Assembly (NCBI GenBank): GCA_037957365.1 | Contig: JARHVA010002127.1 | Span: 124,001-188,000, forward strand | Length of the DNA: 64,000 bases | Source of the DNA: Torreya grandis | Lineage: Eukaryota > Streptophyta > Pinopsida > Cupressales > Taxaceae | Reading direction: 5' to 3' | Made by a program: the position numbers and the translations under genes | Part shown: piece after piece, positions 12,401 to 23,404 of the stretch | Layout of the letters: each line of letters opens with the position of its first letter | How positions within the stretch are numbered: position 1 is the stretch's first letter | Notes under the pieces: model-generated | What the model was told of the DNA's origin: nothing | What the model saw: only the letters and a program-made list of their open reading frames with translations | Databases searched by the model: none

Positions 12401-13666
12401 GTATAAATTCTTGCTCAAATATGATATTCTTCTTGAAATCATTCTTATACATATTTTTGAATAATTTGACACTCTCTTGATTAATACAATCAGCATTAGA
12501 AGTAAGTTGTCATTCACTATTGTTGATTTCTTTCATAACATTATGTTTCCTATGTTTCAAAGTAGACATGTGAAAAAAATGGGTGTTTCTATCCCCTTCC
12601 TTAAGCCAAATATTTTTATATTTTAATCCACATAGTGATTCCTCTCTTGCTGTAATAGTGTGATAATCACAGAGAAGCTATCTTTCTTTGTTTTGAATCT
12701 CTAATTCATAATTCTTCTCCTCAATCTCTTCTTTAATCTTTGAAATTTATACTTTTAGCATTCTTTTTTGAATATGTATATTATCAAATACTTGTTTATT
12801 CCATTGTTTAATCTTTATTTTGACCTTTTTCATATTTTTAGTCAAGTTGAACGTAGCTAAACCACTTTCATTTGAAGACAAACATTCTAAAATTTTATCA
12901 TGAATATCAAGATGTTCAAACCACGTGTTTCATTTCAAATAGATAGTTGATGACCTTTACAGTTTGATCATTAATGCTCAACTCCAATGGACTATGATTG
13001 GATAGAATCCTAGGGATAACTTTAAGAGACAAATATTTAGATTCTAACAAATCCAAAGATACAAAAACTCTATTCAACTTGCATTGAATAAGATTGTCAC
13101 CTAGTCTCTTGTTACTCTAGGTGAATTTTGGGCCTCTTAATTCCAAATCCAATAAACCTATATCAAAAATAATAGATGAAAATTCCTCAATGTTATCCAT
13201 ACATACTTGATTACCTTCTTTTTTATCTCCTAGATGTAATGGCAAATTTAAATCACCTTCTAGAATCCAAGAGATATCTCTGCAATTATTCCTAAAAAAA
13301 TCTTGTCTTCCCAAAGATTTTTGTGAGCTAAAATAGAGTTAGGAGCATATATATTGGATAAAATCCACTATTTATTATCAATCACATTTGTGAAGAGGGT
13401 AACCACATTATGTTGTGACTTAAGGATAGGTTCTCCCAATAAAAATTTAGAATCCCAAAAGGTTATAAACCCTCCTAAAGCTCCAAATGTACTGACATAA
13501 ACTGATTTCCCCTCTAATAAGCATTTTTATGATTCAAAAAGAGAATTTCCTCTATCTTGGATTCTTGAATGGTTAAAATAATAGGTTTATGAGTCCTAAA
13601 TTCCCTAAAACCTTTTTGCTTATCGATACTATGCATCCCTCTAATGTTTCAAGATAAAAACAACAT
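9454..13666 (-). pseudogene. LINE A ORF2: endonuclease, reverse transcriptase and RNase H polyprotein
   Basis: The ATG at 13664-13666 opens MLFLS(stop)NIRGMHS, the EEP endonuclease start LSWNIRG with Trp changed to TGA. It continues with QESK and SNIYAPN, then LEGDLNLPLHLGDKKEG (about 13270, the GDxN-type motif). RT: RQGDPLSIFLF (about 11735) and F-x-DDTIL (about 11590, equivalent to FADD). RNase H: NFDGALKGNPRPSRGGEIIRDHQGN (9915-9840), IEGDSLNILNYL, and HIYREGKSIEY. The stop is at 9454-9456. Length is about 1,400 codons, normal for plant L1 ORF2, with dozens of nonsense codons. It would have nicked target DNA and copied the element's RNA in the nucleus; it is dead now. The stop of ORF1 lies two bases upstream of the start. 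Confidence 0.9.
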
Positions 13667-14953
13667 GATTAACTAAGGGTTGAAGAGATACCTAATTTAA
13701 ACAAGAGGATTTTTTGACTTCCATCTACTATGTCTTCCTCAGTACATTTCTTGAAATTCTCTTTCTTATAAGGTTTACCTAATTTGGGTGGTGTTTTGTA
13801 AGTATGACCTTTGTTTCCCCTCCTAGTGAGAATCCAAGAAATTACTTTTGATTTAACATTATTATTGGGCATGATTGATATTTGTTATGAATCTTTAGCC
13901 TCTACATTTACACCAAAAGGATTATTTACCAACTCAGACTCTTGACATTTTTCTACGCTATTGGTGTTGGCTATTTTCTATACTTTCTCATCTTTATTGA
14001 GCATTTTAAACTCATTTGGAGAATGAGGAATAAAACTATCAAGTGGTTCTAAATCAATATTATTAATCTGATTGATAATCATATCAACTTTAAGATTTAT
14101 GGTATGATGTTTTACTTGGTTGAGAATATATTCTAAAGAAAACTATTCTAGAGACCTTTTCAAGTCTTTCTTTATTGAACTTTTGTTCTCCCCAATATCT
14201 AACTCAGATTTGTTTGTAATTATACCTTTTATATCAGTATAAAGAGAGACCTTGTCTCCCCCCCATGACTATCTTAGGAAATTTTGGATCTATTTTTTCA
14301 AACCTCTTGATTCGAAGATGATAACTTCACATTTATCAGCTTCCTTGAAGGATAATCCACATTTCCTTTGCCATGATGTTCTATTAGGAATAATGAAGCA
14401 TACTTTTGATGAATATCTAAGTTTATGGCACTTATCACATAAGAGGGTAGATATTTCAAACTCAATTTTATTTGACTCCATAATGAGTGTGTATAAAAAT
14501 TAAGGATAGAAGTTCTTGGTTTACAAAAGTATTCACATAGATCCTGGCATGTACAAGCCTAGATCTAGATTTGGTAGCAAAATTAAAAGCAATTTGATAT
14601 CCAAATGATTTGGCTACACTAATAAATAGATCTTCATCCCAGAACTTAATGGGTAAACTAGGCAACCTCACCAAAATAGGCATGAGATTAATGTTCTTTA
14701 TCTCAGGATCAAAACTTGGGTACCACCTTTTTAGAAATAAAATAGATTTTCGAAAAAACCAAGGACCCCTTGCTATGATGTTAACACAGTATTCTACATT
14801 ATTGAATTTGATCATAAAGAAGCCATTAACCATAGCTAGAATGTCCATATGACCTTTAGGGCTCCATTTTTATTTTGCCAAAATTTTGAAAGAGTCAATA
14901 TTGGGTCTAGCTCCCATAAACTTTCCAACCAAATCTTTCTCTATTCTTGATGA

Positions 14954-16309
14954 TGTTAGGGTGTGAAACCACTATTCACATGTTACTATTCATGGAGTAT
15001 TATTCACATTTACTAGTCATTAGTCACTATTCATGGTGACATGGTAATGGGTCCCATGGAGGGTCCTAAGTGGTGGACCTCATAGAGGGTCCCAAGTGGC
15101 AGAACCCAAGTGATATGGCATGCAGGTGTGGCATGCAAGTGATGTAGTAGGTGATGCAATAGGATAGTGATGTGACTATGTGTCCCATGGTGTGTCACAA
15201 GGTATGCGGCTCATGGAGGGTCCCAAATGGTGTCTCAAATGTGACATGCCATGACCCATAAAAGGCATCTTTCAAGTTAGAAAGGTGTGAAAGATATGTG
15301 CAGTGAATTTCTCCACTAAGCACATGTTTTTTCCTTTATTTATTCATGTGGGGAGCATGTGGGGTATCTACTTTAAGTGTAATTGATAAGTGGATATGTG
15401 GGGTGCCATTATGTGGGGAATCCACTTACTTGGTGCTTCATTAAAGATGAAATATGAGTAAGAATCTGTTGGCATTAAGAGGATGAGTGGAATACCAAGT
15501 TTGGATGCTTGTGAAAGTGGAAGACAAAGGATATCACATGATCATGCACTATGTGGGACATAGCATTTAGATGTCAATGGAGAAAGGTCAAAAGGATATT
15601 CTCCACATGTGTAACCTTTCTCAAGTGGGGACAAGAGTCTGTATCCCTAATAGTGTTCCCCACTCAAATAGGATGAATTTTTCCTCCCTCTCTCTCTTAT
15701 TTGGTTCTAAATGCATAAATATTCATTATTCTTCTCATTGTAATATAATCTAATTAGTGTCTCTTGGATCCTTGCAAGTTTGTGCTTGCATGATAGAATA
15801 TTAGAGTAGGAAGGATTTCAAGCCTTACTCACCTAGATGTTTGGGTTGTAAGCATAAAATGTAGGTTGAAGGTTGGAGCATGGAAGGTAGGTTTTACTTT
15901 GCTCACCTAGATGAAGAGGATCCATGAAGGTTATTGTTGATTAGAGCTTGGAGGCTATTAGCTCATCTCATGTTAGAGGTTAGAGCATAGATATCTTGGT
16001 GTAAGCTTTGCTCACCTGAGTGCTTGGATGTAGCACTTGTTTGTAGTTATTGTGAGAGGAAACATATAAGAGAGTGTTGATGAACAAATAATGAAGTTTG
16101 GTGCTACCTTTGCCCAATGGTTTTTTCCTTTCTAGTTTTGCAAGGGTTTCCATGTATATCTAGTGTTGTGGTTTTCTCTTCTATTATGTTTTTATTATAG
16201 CTTGTTAATTTTGTATTTTATTACTTGCATTATAGGATGTTTATTTCCTAACAACTAATATCAGAGCTATGTTTTAGCTTTTGGTACCTAAGCCTTGTTG
16301 ATCCTAAAA
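14954..16309 (+). repeat. Element H left LTR
   Basis: Starts TGTTAGGGTGTGAA and ends CCTAAAA (CCTAACA in the other copy). By eye it is 80-90% identical to 17938-19292, better in the second half. A near-terminal CCTAACA at 16247-16253 looks like an end, but homology between the two copies runs on to 16309. A TATA-like ATGCATAAATATT occurs near 15710 and is shared with the other LTR. The short ORF inside it (15571-15753) is matched by an unrelated-length ORF in the sister LTR and is not a gene. Confidence 0.85.
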
Positions 16310-17937
16310 AATGATATCAGAGCCATGGTTATTTGGTTAGTTTTGTGCAAGTGGGAGCTATAGGTGGAGAGACCCAGATATAAAGAAAAATAAAATGTTT
16401 GCATGGAAGGTGTCTCTCTATGGAGCAAAGTGGAGGATATTTTGGTGAAGATCTTTCTCTCTTCATGTTTATAAGGATAATCCTATAGATGATAATGGAT
16501 AAAAAGTTGAAGAATCTTTTCTAGACATAGCAACACCAACAGTGTCCCTATTGAAGTAATTGTATAGCTTGTGGTGGAGCAAGCTAGTCTCTATTGGTGA
16601 TGATAGAGGGTGATGACAAAGCATGACCTTATTTTTGGTTCTTTATTGGAGAAGGGGTGCATGATGTGGTGTCTTACTGACCACATGTTTATGGCTGAGA
16701 TGATGTAGACAAAATTCCATGTAGAGGAGGAGGTACTAGAAACCTAATTCTATACCTAGAGAAGTTAATGGATGGAGGAGAAAAAATTGATACCCACAAT
16801 TCTATGGAAGAAGAAGGTTGGTGTTAGATCTTTAAAAGACTCATAGATGTATTGAGTGAAGTGATTGATGGTTGTATTATAGTAGAAGTGAGTATCTTGG
16901 AGAGCTATGGTGTGGATGATGCAAGTAACCATGAGGATCGATGCATGGAGTAACTCTACATATGGGTTAGATTGACATGTAGTAGAGAAGGATGTACTTC
17001 AACTGTAGGCTTGAAAATTTGGTAGGTACTATGAAGTACTAATTAGTGTGATAAATTTTCAAAAACCATGGATGGGTGTCATGTTGATCATGGTAGGTAG
17101 TGGTTTGCTACATGTAAAAGTCAAATGTTGAATTCTATGGGTTATTCTCTCTAGTCTTAGACTATAGATATGAGTGTGGTATGCACTTATTTCTATTTAG
17201 GATTTGGAGTATCAATATGTCTCTCTAACATCATTTCTACATGGTGGTCTTGTGACGAGACAAGAGTAGCTAGGAGGGCTATGAGGATGAGGCAAAGTTA
17301 CTAGTTTGCATAATTGGAGACTGTACAAGTTCCAACAGGCATGTTGATGTGGTAAAAGAATACCTTCATGGAGAGGAAAAATTTATTAGAGGTTGTTACT
17401 ATGTTTGATGGCATATTGGTTTTAGACCCCAACATTATCACTGGTGAGATGGCTCGGGTGATGAGATGGAGGAGCAAACCAAGATGGAGATGCATGATGG
17501 ATATGGAAGCAAGAAAGTAAAGTATCCCACTTTTTTTGATTGTGAGTTATATTTTGGAGTATCATAGAGTAAAGGAGGAGAATATAGTTGTCTTGTGTAT
17601 CATATTCATCAAGAGTAGAAGCTTCATGGAGCCATGGTGTACTAAACTAGATACTTCCAAGTAGTGGGAGTTGTGATTGGTTCATGGTAGGATCCTAGAT
17701 AAAGGATCAGGTCTATGGTGAAGTGGGAGTCACTTCAAGTTGTATTTATGTTAGGAGGAGTAAATTTTGACAAAGCTATTATGATATAAAAGTTTTAGTA
17801 GTGTATAAAACCTTTTTTAGGCTTGTGTGTGAGCAACAATGGGCATGATGATATCCGGTAGGTAGTTGCATGGTAGTAGGTTAGCATGAAAACATAGGTG
17901 GTTCATATTCCTATGTATATGAATTCAAATGGTATAT
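16310..17937 (+). other. Element H internal region with initiator-tRNA-Met primer site, no coding potential
   Basis: Two bases after the LTR lies TGATATCAGAGC (16312-16323), one base off TGGTATCAGAGC, the complement of the tRNA-iMet 3-prime end. The remaining 1.6 kb has stops in all frames and no retroviral motif I can recognise. No clear polypurine tract is left before the right LTR. Confidence 0.75.
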
Positions 17938-19292
17938 TATTAGGGTGTGAATCTACTATTCATAGGCCACTATTCATGTATTACTATTCATAGGCACTAT
18001 TTACCAATCATTATTCATGGTGACATAGCAGTGGGTCCTACGATGGGTCCCAAGATGTGGGCCTCATGGAGGGTCTAAAATGGTAGATCTTAGGTGATGT
18101 GGCATGTATTTTTATCATGCAAGTGATGCATCAAGTGATGTATTAGGATATTGATGTGGCTATGTAGCCCATGGTGGGTCCAAGGATGTGGAGCCAATGG
18201 AGGGTCCCAAGTGGTGGCTCTAAGGTGACAGGGCATGACCCACAAAATGCATCTTTCATGTTGGAAAGGTGTGAAAGATATGTGGGGTGAATTTCTCCAC
18301 TATGCACATGTTTTTCCTTTGTTTATTTATGTGAGGATCATGTGGGGTGTCTCTTTTGAGTGGAATTGGTAAGTGGATATGTGGGGTGCCATTATGTGGA
18401 GAATCTACTTACTTAGTGCTTCATTAAGGACAAGAGATGAGTAATCATATTTTATAATTAATTATATGAGTGGAGCACCAAGTTTGGATGCTTGTGAAAG
18501 TGGAAGGCAAAGGACATCACATGATCATGCACTATGTGGGACATAGCATTTGGATGCTAGTGAAGAAAGGTCAAAAGGAGATTCTCCACATGTGTGACAT
18601 TTCTCAAGAAGGGGACAAGAGTACCTATCCCCAATAGTGTTCCCCACTCAAATGGGATGAATTTTTCCTCCATCTCTCTCTTTTTTGGTTTTAAATGCAT
18701 AAATATGGATTATTCTTCTCATTGTAATGTAGTCCAATTAGTGGCTCTTAGATCCTTGCAAGTTTGTGCTTGCATGATAGAATGTTAGAGTAGGAAGGAT
18801 TTCAAGCCTTACTCACCTAGATGTTTGGGTTGTAAGCATAAAATTTAGGTTGAAGTTTGGAGCATGGAAGGTAGGTTTTTTTTTACTCACTTAGATGAAT
18901 AATATCCCTGAAGGTTGTTGTAGCTTGGATCTTGGAGGCTATTAGCTTAGCTCATGTTGGAGGCTAGAGCAGCATAGCTTGGTGTAAGCTTTACTCACCT
19001 GAGTGCTTGGATGTATCACTTGTTTGTATCTAATGTGAGAGGAACTGTGTAAGATAGTGTTGATGAATAAATAATTAAGTTTGGTGTTGTCTTTGCCCTC
19101 TGGTTTTTCCCTTGCTAGTTTTTCAAGGGTTTCTACGTATATCTAGTGTTGTGGTTTTATCTCTTATTTTGTTTTTATTGTATCTTGTTAATTGAATATT
19201 TTATTACTTATACTATAGGATGTTTATTTCCTAACATTTGGTATCAAAGGTATGATTTAGCTTTTGGTACCTGAAACTTATTAATCCTAACA
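17938..19292 (+). repeat. Element H right LTR
   Basis: Begins TATTAGGGTGTGAA (G to A at position 2) and ends AATCCTAACA. It is the partner of 14954-16309, with the same order of shared blocks (TCTCCACTATGCACATG, GACAAGAGTACC, TTCAAGCCTTACTCACC). Confidence 0.85.
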
Positions 19293-19684
19293 AATGAGGC
19301 ATGGCTTATGCAAGTATTTACTTGAACATGAATATTTTTTCCATCTTTGATAATTTTAAGGAGCTCAACTAGCCTAATTTCCTTTTTGTCCATTGATCTA
19401 ATTAATTTAGCACTCCAAGATGATTTACCTAGCTCTTATCTAGAGTTTACATGGTATGAGTTATTGGGTCCTATAGAAAATATTCCCTTTGTATGTCCTT
19501 ATTCCCCTACCAATGCATTGAACCTACTAACCCATGTGCCCTCCTTGTTTTCATAACCATTATCTTTCTTTCTTTATGATTCCAGGTTTGAACTTTTCTT
19601 TTCTTTCTCTCCTCCATCTCCACATTGAATGCTACCTACACTACCTCCACTCATTCCACTCACCATATAATCAAATACTTGTTT

Positions 19685-19973
19685 AATAATAATAATATAT
19701 TTAGTAGTATGGAATAAATATTCATCAATATGGACAAATAAAATAGCATAAGTAAACATACATCATAATGAATATAATCATCATCTAATCTAAACATATA
19801 ACTTTTCTTGTGTAAGTAAAATAATAACATTTCATAATATATATAATATTCATTTCAGACATAAAGGGCCCAAAACACCTCCTATCTCAATAATACACAA
19901 ATCATGTCTCAAAAATATGTATGAATAACTCAAACTATTTAAAATTAAACACTATGCAAATAAGGGTTTCACA
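19685..19973 (-). mobile_element. Element X left LTR, terminal part
   Basis: Continues the LTR after LINE A and matches 51369-51654 (CATAATGAATATA, CATCATCTAATCTAAACATAT, AACACCTCCTATCTCAATAAT, GGGTTTCACA). The LTR terminus is the CACA ending at 19973. Confidence 0.75.
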
Positions 19974-20285
19974 TCCCCCTCCTCATCTACAGACTTCCTC
20001 CATGAATTAAATGAGTGTCAAACATCTAGTTTAAAGTCCCATATAAAAATCATGAGGAATCCTACTAACTAAGCTCAATGGTCTCTCTAAGTAACAATAA
20101 TTTATCTCTACTAACATATCACAGAGTGTAAAGTGACACACTAAACATATCCAAAATCACAACATAAGCCATATCCATCACTCTCAAAGTTAGGAATAAA
20201 TATATGCTAATATTAACATAAAAATCAAGGCTAAAGGTCACACTATACTTATATCCTATAGATAAGGAACAATCTAAATGATGTC
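19974..20285 (-). other. Element X internal region, left piece, starting with polypurine tract
   Basis: Directly next to the LTR is TCCCCCTCCTCATC (19974-19987). On the minus strand this is the purine run GATGAGGAGGGGGA, the expected plus-strand primer beside a 3-prime LTR. The rest is non-coding and ends at the ATGTC target site of element E. The internal region resumes at 39480. Confidence 0.65.
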
Positions 20286-22965
20286 TATAATACCCAACAA
20301 TTTTGTCCCAAAACACGTAAGTTTTTTTATCTTATTTCAATGTTGTTTATTTATTCACTATGGTTACTTAATGTTTAACTATTTTGATTTGATCAAAGTA
20401 AAATTAGAGTGTAATATACATAATTATTACAAAATTTAATTAATAAATTTTCTTTCCACCATGAGGCCTATCTAAGATTATAATACAAGTGTAAAAGGTT
20501 AAAATCAAATTAATAAGTAATATCTTGATTAAAGAAGTGAGACAAGTCACATTATTAAGAAGTACAAAATTATTATTTCTTGATTTAAAGGATCATAAAT
20601 TTATTCACACATAACCCAATCAACACCCAATGGGAACAAAATTAGCTTGAACAACAACTAATTAACATATAGATATCACTATAAGGCTCACCAAAGGAGA
20701 GTCATCTAACACTATGCAACTCTAATCTTAAGGTACTCAAGATATGGAAACTACCTAGATTTAAATGAAATGGTTGAAAATAACCACACAATGATCAAAT
20801 TCAAACTTAAATTAAAATTAAACATATATATCTAATCAAATACATATGATCCCAACATGAATGAAGACAAAAAAACACCCCTAACCTAGCTTAATAACCT
20901 AGACCCGATGCCCCCACCATAACTTTGGAAACCTACATATCCACTCCATGGAATTAGGGTCTAATGTAATTATCCTTACACTTGTGATGGCCTTCTCCAT
21001 GAGAGAATTTATATGTTACTCACGTGAGATTATAAATCTCTAGTCATCTACTCTAATGAATAACACATCTTGATGTCATTAATCACTATCTATGACATCG
21101 CAAGGTACAAGTGCTTACCCAAACACTTTCATGCAACATCACAACAATAATCAGGGGTGACTAAGAACTTATATTCTCTTATTCCAATGTATTCAATGAC
21201 TCAACAATATCTGAATTATATTGCTTAGAGAAACTTTGTCTCTCAAACAAGTCTCAAAAGGTGTCCAAGGTTAATACAGGAGAGAACAAGCTCAAATCTC
21301 AATAATCAGCAGGGGTCACTATCCATAATAGATGATCAAATAATAAAACCATGTTATTAAAACTGATGATAAAAACATGCACAATTAAGGATACCATACT
21401 ATTCATGATTAACCAATCATAATAAGAATTAGATATTTTAAGCACATTTTCTAATAACACACTAAAGTGAGATGTCAGTTGCCCACACTAGGAGGGCATC
21501 CTAAAGGTTAATTTCTTAATCCCATGCCCACTCCTTGAACTACCTACATATCTACAATGATCCTATCACATGTAAAATCATGAATTTTATAGTTCACCCA
21601 CTCCTAAATGAGTGTAAGTTTAGATGTGAAGATAATCAGCTTTCACCAATCAACTACATGACTAAGCATAACATTGTTACCCCTTATGGGTAACCTTGTG
21701 GCCACTACTTGACCCAAGCACAACTAAGAAATAATAATAATTACAAGTACCTCCCTATATATGGGAAGTATTCACATACAAAAAAATAAGATTGAAAGTG
21801 GAAACCAATATTCATTCTAAGGTTACAAACCAAAAGAACTTCAAGTGGGCCCTATCCTAGATTTACCCACTGATAACTAAGGTCAAACACAAACATTTGC
21901 AATTGTAGTCTAAAATTCAAACTAAGGAAACAAGTATAAAAAGGAATAAAATTATTTTTGAGTAGTCACGACTCAAATTATAAATACCAAAAGGTACTAA
22001 AATAATTATCATAATTATAATATCTTTCCAAACGAGACAAAATACACTCATTTTCACACTAGAAATTAGGTGTAAAAGTACCTCTAATTTAAATCTGATG
22101 TAAGAGGATAAGGTTTTATATTCACAAAATACAATTATCTAAGTTATAAATATTATGTTTAAAGCAAAAAAATATTTTATAACGAGAAAAATCATGATTT
22201 AATAAACTATTATAAAGTGACTTTAATTATGTAGAATACTTGTCTCTCAAAATTCTATATAAACATGTTACGAAATCACCATAGGAAAAATAGTAAACTT
22301 AATAAAATTTATATATTATTTTGATGATAATTTAAAGCTATAATAATCTACTTAGAACTTCCATATTTGAAAAATATCATTCTTTAGTATTTTAAATACA
22401 TTGATTTCATATCAACTTTAGGGCTAAAAATAAGACAGAGTTTTATTTCTAAAAATAACTTCCAAAAATGGTCCCAAAGAACCGCTACTAAAGGAATTAA
22501 AAATTATTTAATGGTTGGTGGTGGATTTCACTAACTAATAAAATCATACTCAAACTTTGGTTTTGACAAATTCATAGTTTAGGTATTTTACATACTTAAA
22601 TTTCAAAAGGGATTTACTCGTGTTTAACAGGGTCTAAAAATGATATTGAAATTAACTAATCGTCTAATTAAAAGAATTTGGCCTTACGACCAGGTTCCAT
22701 ATGGATTATTTATAGATCATCCTTATTTACCATCTAAAATTTATTCTAAAGGAATTAATTATTGTTTTAAAATTTTACCAAGGTGAAATGCATTTTAAGG
22801 TTATTAAAAAGAAAATAAAATTAAAGTCTACACATAAGTCAAAGCTAAACAATGGATTAAAGGTAAATTTATATTTGTATTAATTTTTAAAAAAAAAAAT
22901 CCTGCTTGAGATGAGGGTTAAATATTCACGCTTAAATTGGGTGGATCACCACCACTTGATCTAGG

Positions 22966-23050
22966 GTTTCTTCAATGTTGCCCTAAACTTCTCTTTGGAA
23001 GGATAAAAGTATTCTTTCATTTTATTTTCATTTCCCTCTTTAATTTTTTT

Positions 23051-23096
<46 letters not shown>

Positions 23097-23265
23097 TCTT
23101 CAATGTTGCCCTAAACTTCTCTTTGGAAGGATAAAAGTATTCTTTCATTTTATTTTCATTTCCCTCTTTAATTTTTTTGTTTATATAGTTTCTTCAATGT
23201 TGCCCTAAACTTCTCTTTGGAAGGATAAAAATATTCTTTCATTTTATTTTCATTTCCCTCTTTAA

Positions 23266-23268
<3 letters not shown>
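22966..23268. repeat. Three tandem copies of an approximately 90-bp LTR segment
   Basis: Copies start at 22966, 23094 and 23188 with GTTTCTTCAATGTTGCCC and run through CCCTCTTTAATTT. They are almost identical. The sister LTR has a single copy (about 38105-38190). The tails differ: the first ends in a (TA)n run, the second in TTGTTTATAT, the third in (GT)n. Confidence 0.85.
23053..23093. repeat. (TA)n microsatellite
   Basis: About 20 uninterrupted TA dinucleotides following TTTTTTTGT, at the end of the first copy of the triplicated LTR block. A short TATATATATA is present at the matching place in the sister LTR (about 38202). Confidence 0.95.

Positions 23269-23352
<84 letters not shown>
23269..23352. 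repeat. (GT)42 microsatellite
   Basis: 84 bases of perfect GT repeat. An apparent ORF of alternating Cys and Val over it is an artefact. Confidence 0.97.
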
Positions 23353-23356
<4 letters not shown>

Positions 23357-23404
23357 TTCTATTATATTAAATGTATATATGTAATTAAAAAATCTATTAA
23401 TGTT

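Larger units (their letters stand above)
14954..19292 (+). mobile_element. Element H: Copia-like non-autonomous LTR retrotransposon inserted in LINE A ORF1
   Basis: Complete element with two LTRs (1356 and 1355 bp), both bounded by TGTTAGG ... CCTAACA ends (one base changed at the 3-prime end of the left LTR and one at the start of the right). A primer-binding site follows the left LTR. The 5-bp TSD is GATGA (14949-14953) against AATGA (19293-19297), one mismatch. The LINE ORF1 reading continues on both sides. The internal region is only 1.63 kb and shows no gag, protease, integrase or RT, so H must have been moved by enzymes from another element. Initiator-Met priming is common in Copia but does not alone prove the superfamily. 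Confidence 0.85.
13669..19654 (-). pseudogene. LINE A ORF1: DUF4283 and zinc-knuckle RNA-binding protein, interrupted by element H
   Basis: Two exon-like pieces separated by element H. The N-terminal piece, 19654-19293, reads MSGGSVGSIQCGDGG ... NKEGTWVSRFNALVGE ... KEIRLVELLKII. The C-terminal piece, 14953-13669, contains the DUF4283 domain (MDILAMVNGFFMIKF ... ARGPWFFRKSILFLKRWYPSF ... PILVRLPSLPIKFW ... ARIYVN, 14848-14510). After a frameshift comes a knuckle, CDKCHKLRYSSKVC (about 14440), in which the expected His is Tyr. A basic tail ends at the TAA at 13669-13671. In the family, ORF1p binds element RNA and forms the RNP with ORF2p. Stops, a frameshift and the 4.3 kb insertion make it non-functional. 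Confidence 0.85.
7442..19665 (-). mobile_element. LINE A: L1-type non-LTR retrotransposon with extra ORF3, split by element H
   Basis: Minus-strand LINE in the order ORF1 (DUF4283, zinc knuckle), ORF2 (endonuclease, RT, RNase H), ORF3 (unknown), hairpin, poly-A (T run 7442-7450). It is flanked by a 19-bp TSD with one mismatch, at 7426-7444 and 19666-19684. The uninterrupted site survives in X's right LTR at 51350-51368, so the insertion is well supported. The 5-prime end lies only about 11 bases before an ATG at 19654. Removing the nested Copia-like element (14954-19292 and its TSD) leaves about 7.9 kb, against 5.9 kb for LINE C. The excess is ORF3 and its UTRs. All ORFs are broken by stops. 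Confidence 0.85.

Noticed and set aside
15571..15753. Small ORFs in the LTRs of H (also 18594-18788)
   Set aside because: Different lengths and starts in the two LTRs, no domain; chance openness in LTR sequence.
16247..16253. CCTAACA taken as the end of H's left LTR
   Set aside because: Homology between the two LTRs continues to 16309, where a second CCTAA-A end is followed by the primer site and fits the target duplication.
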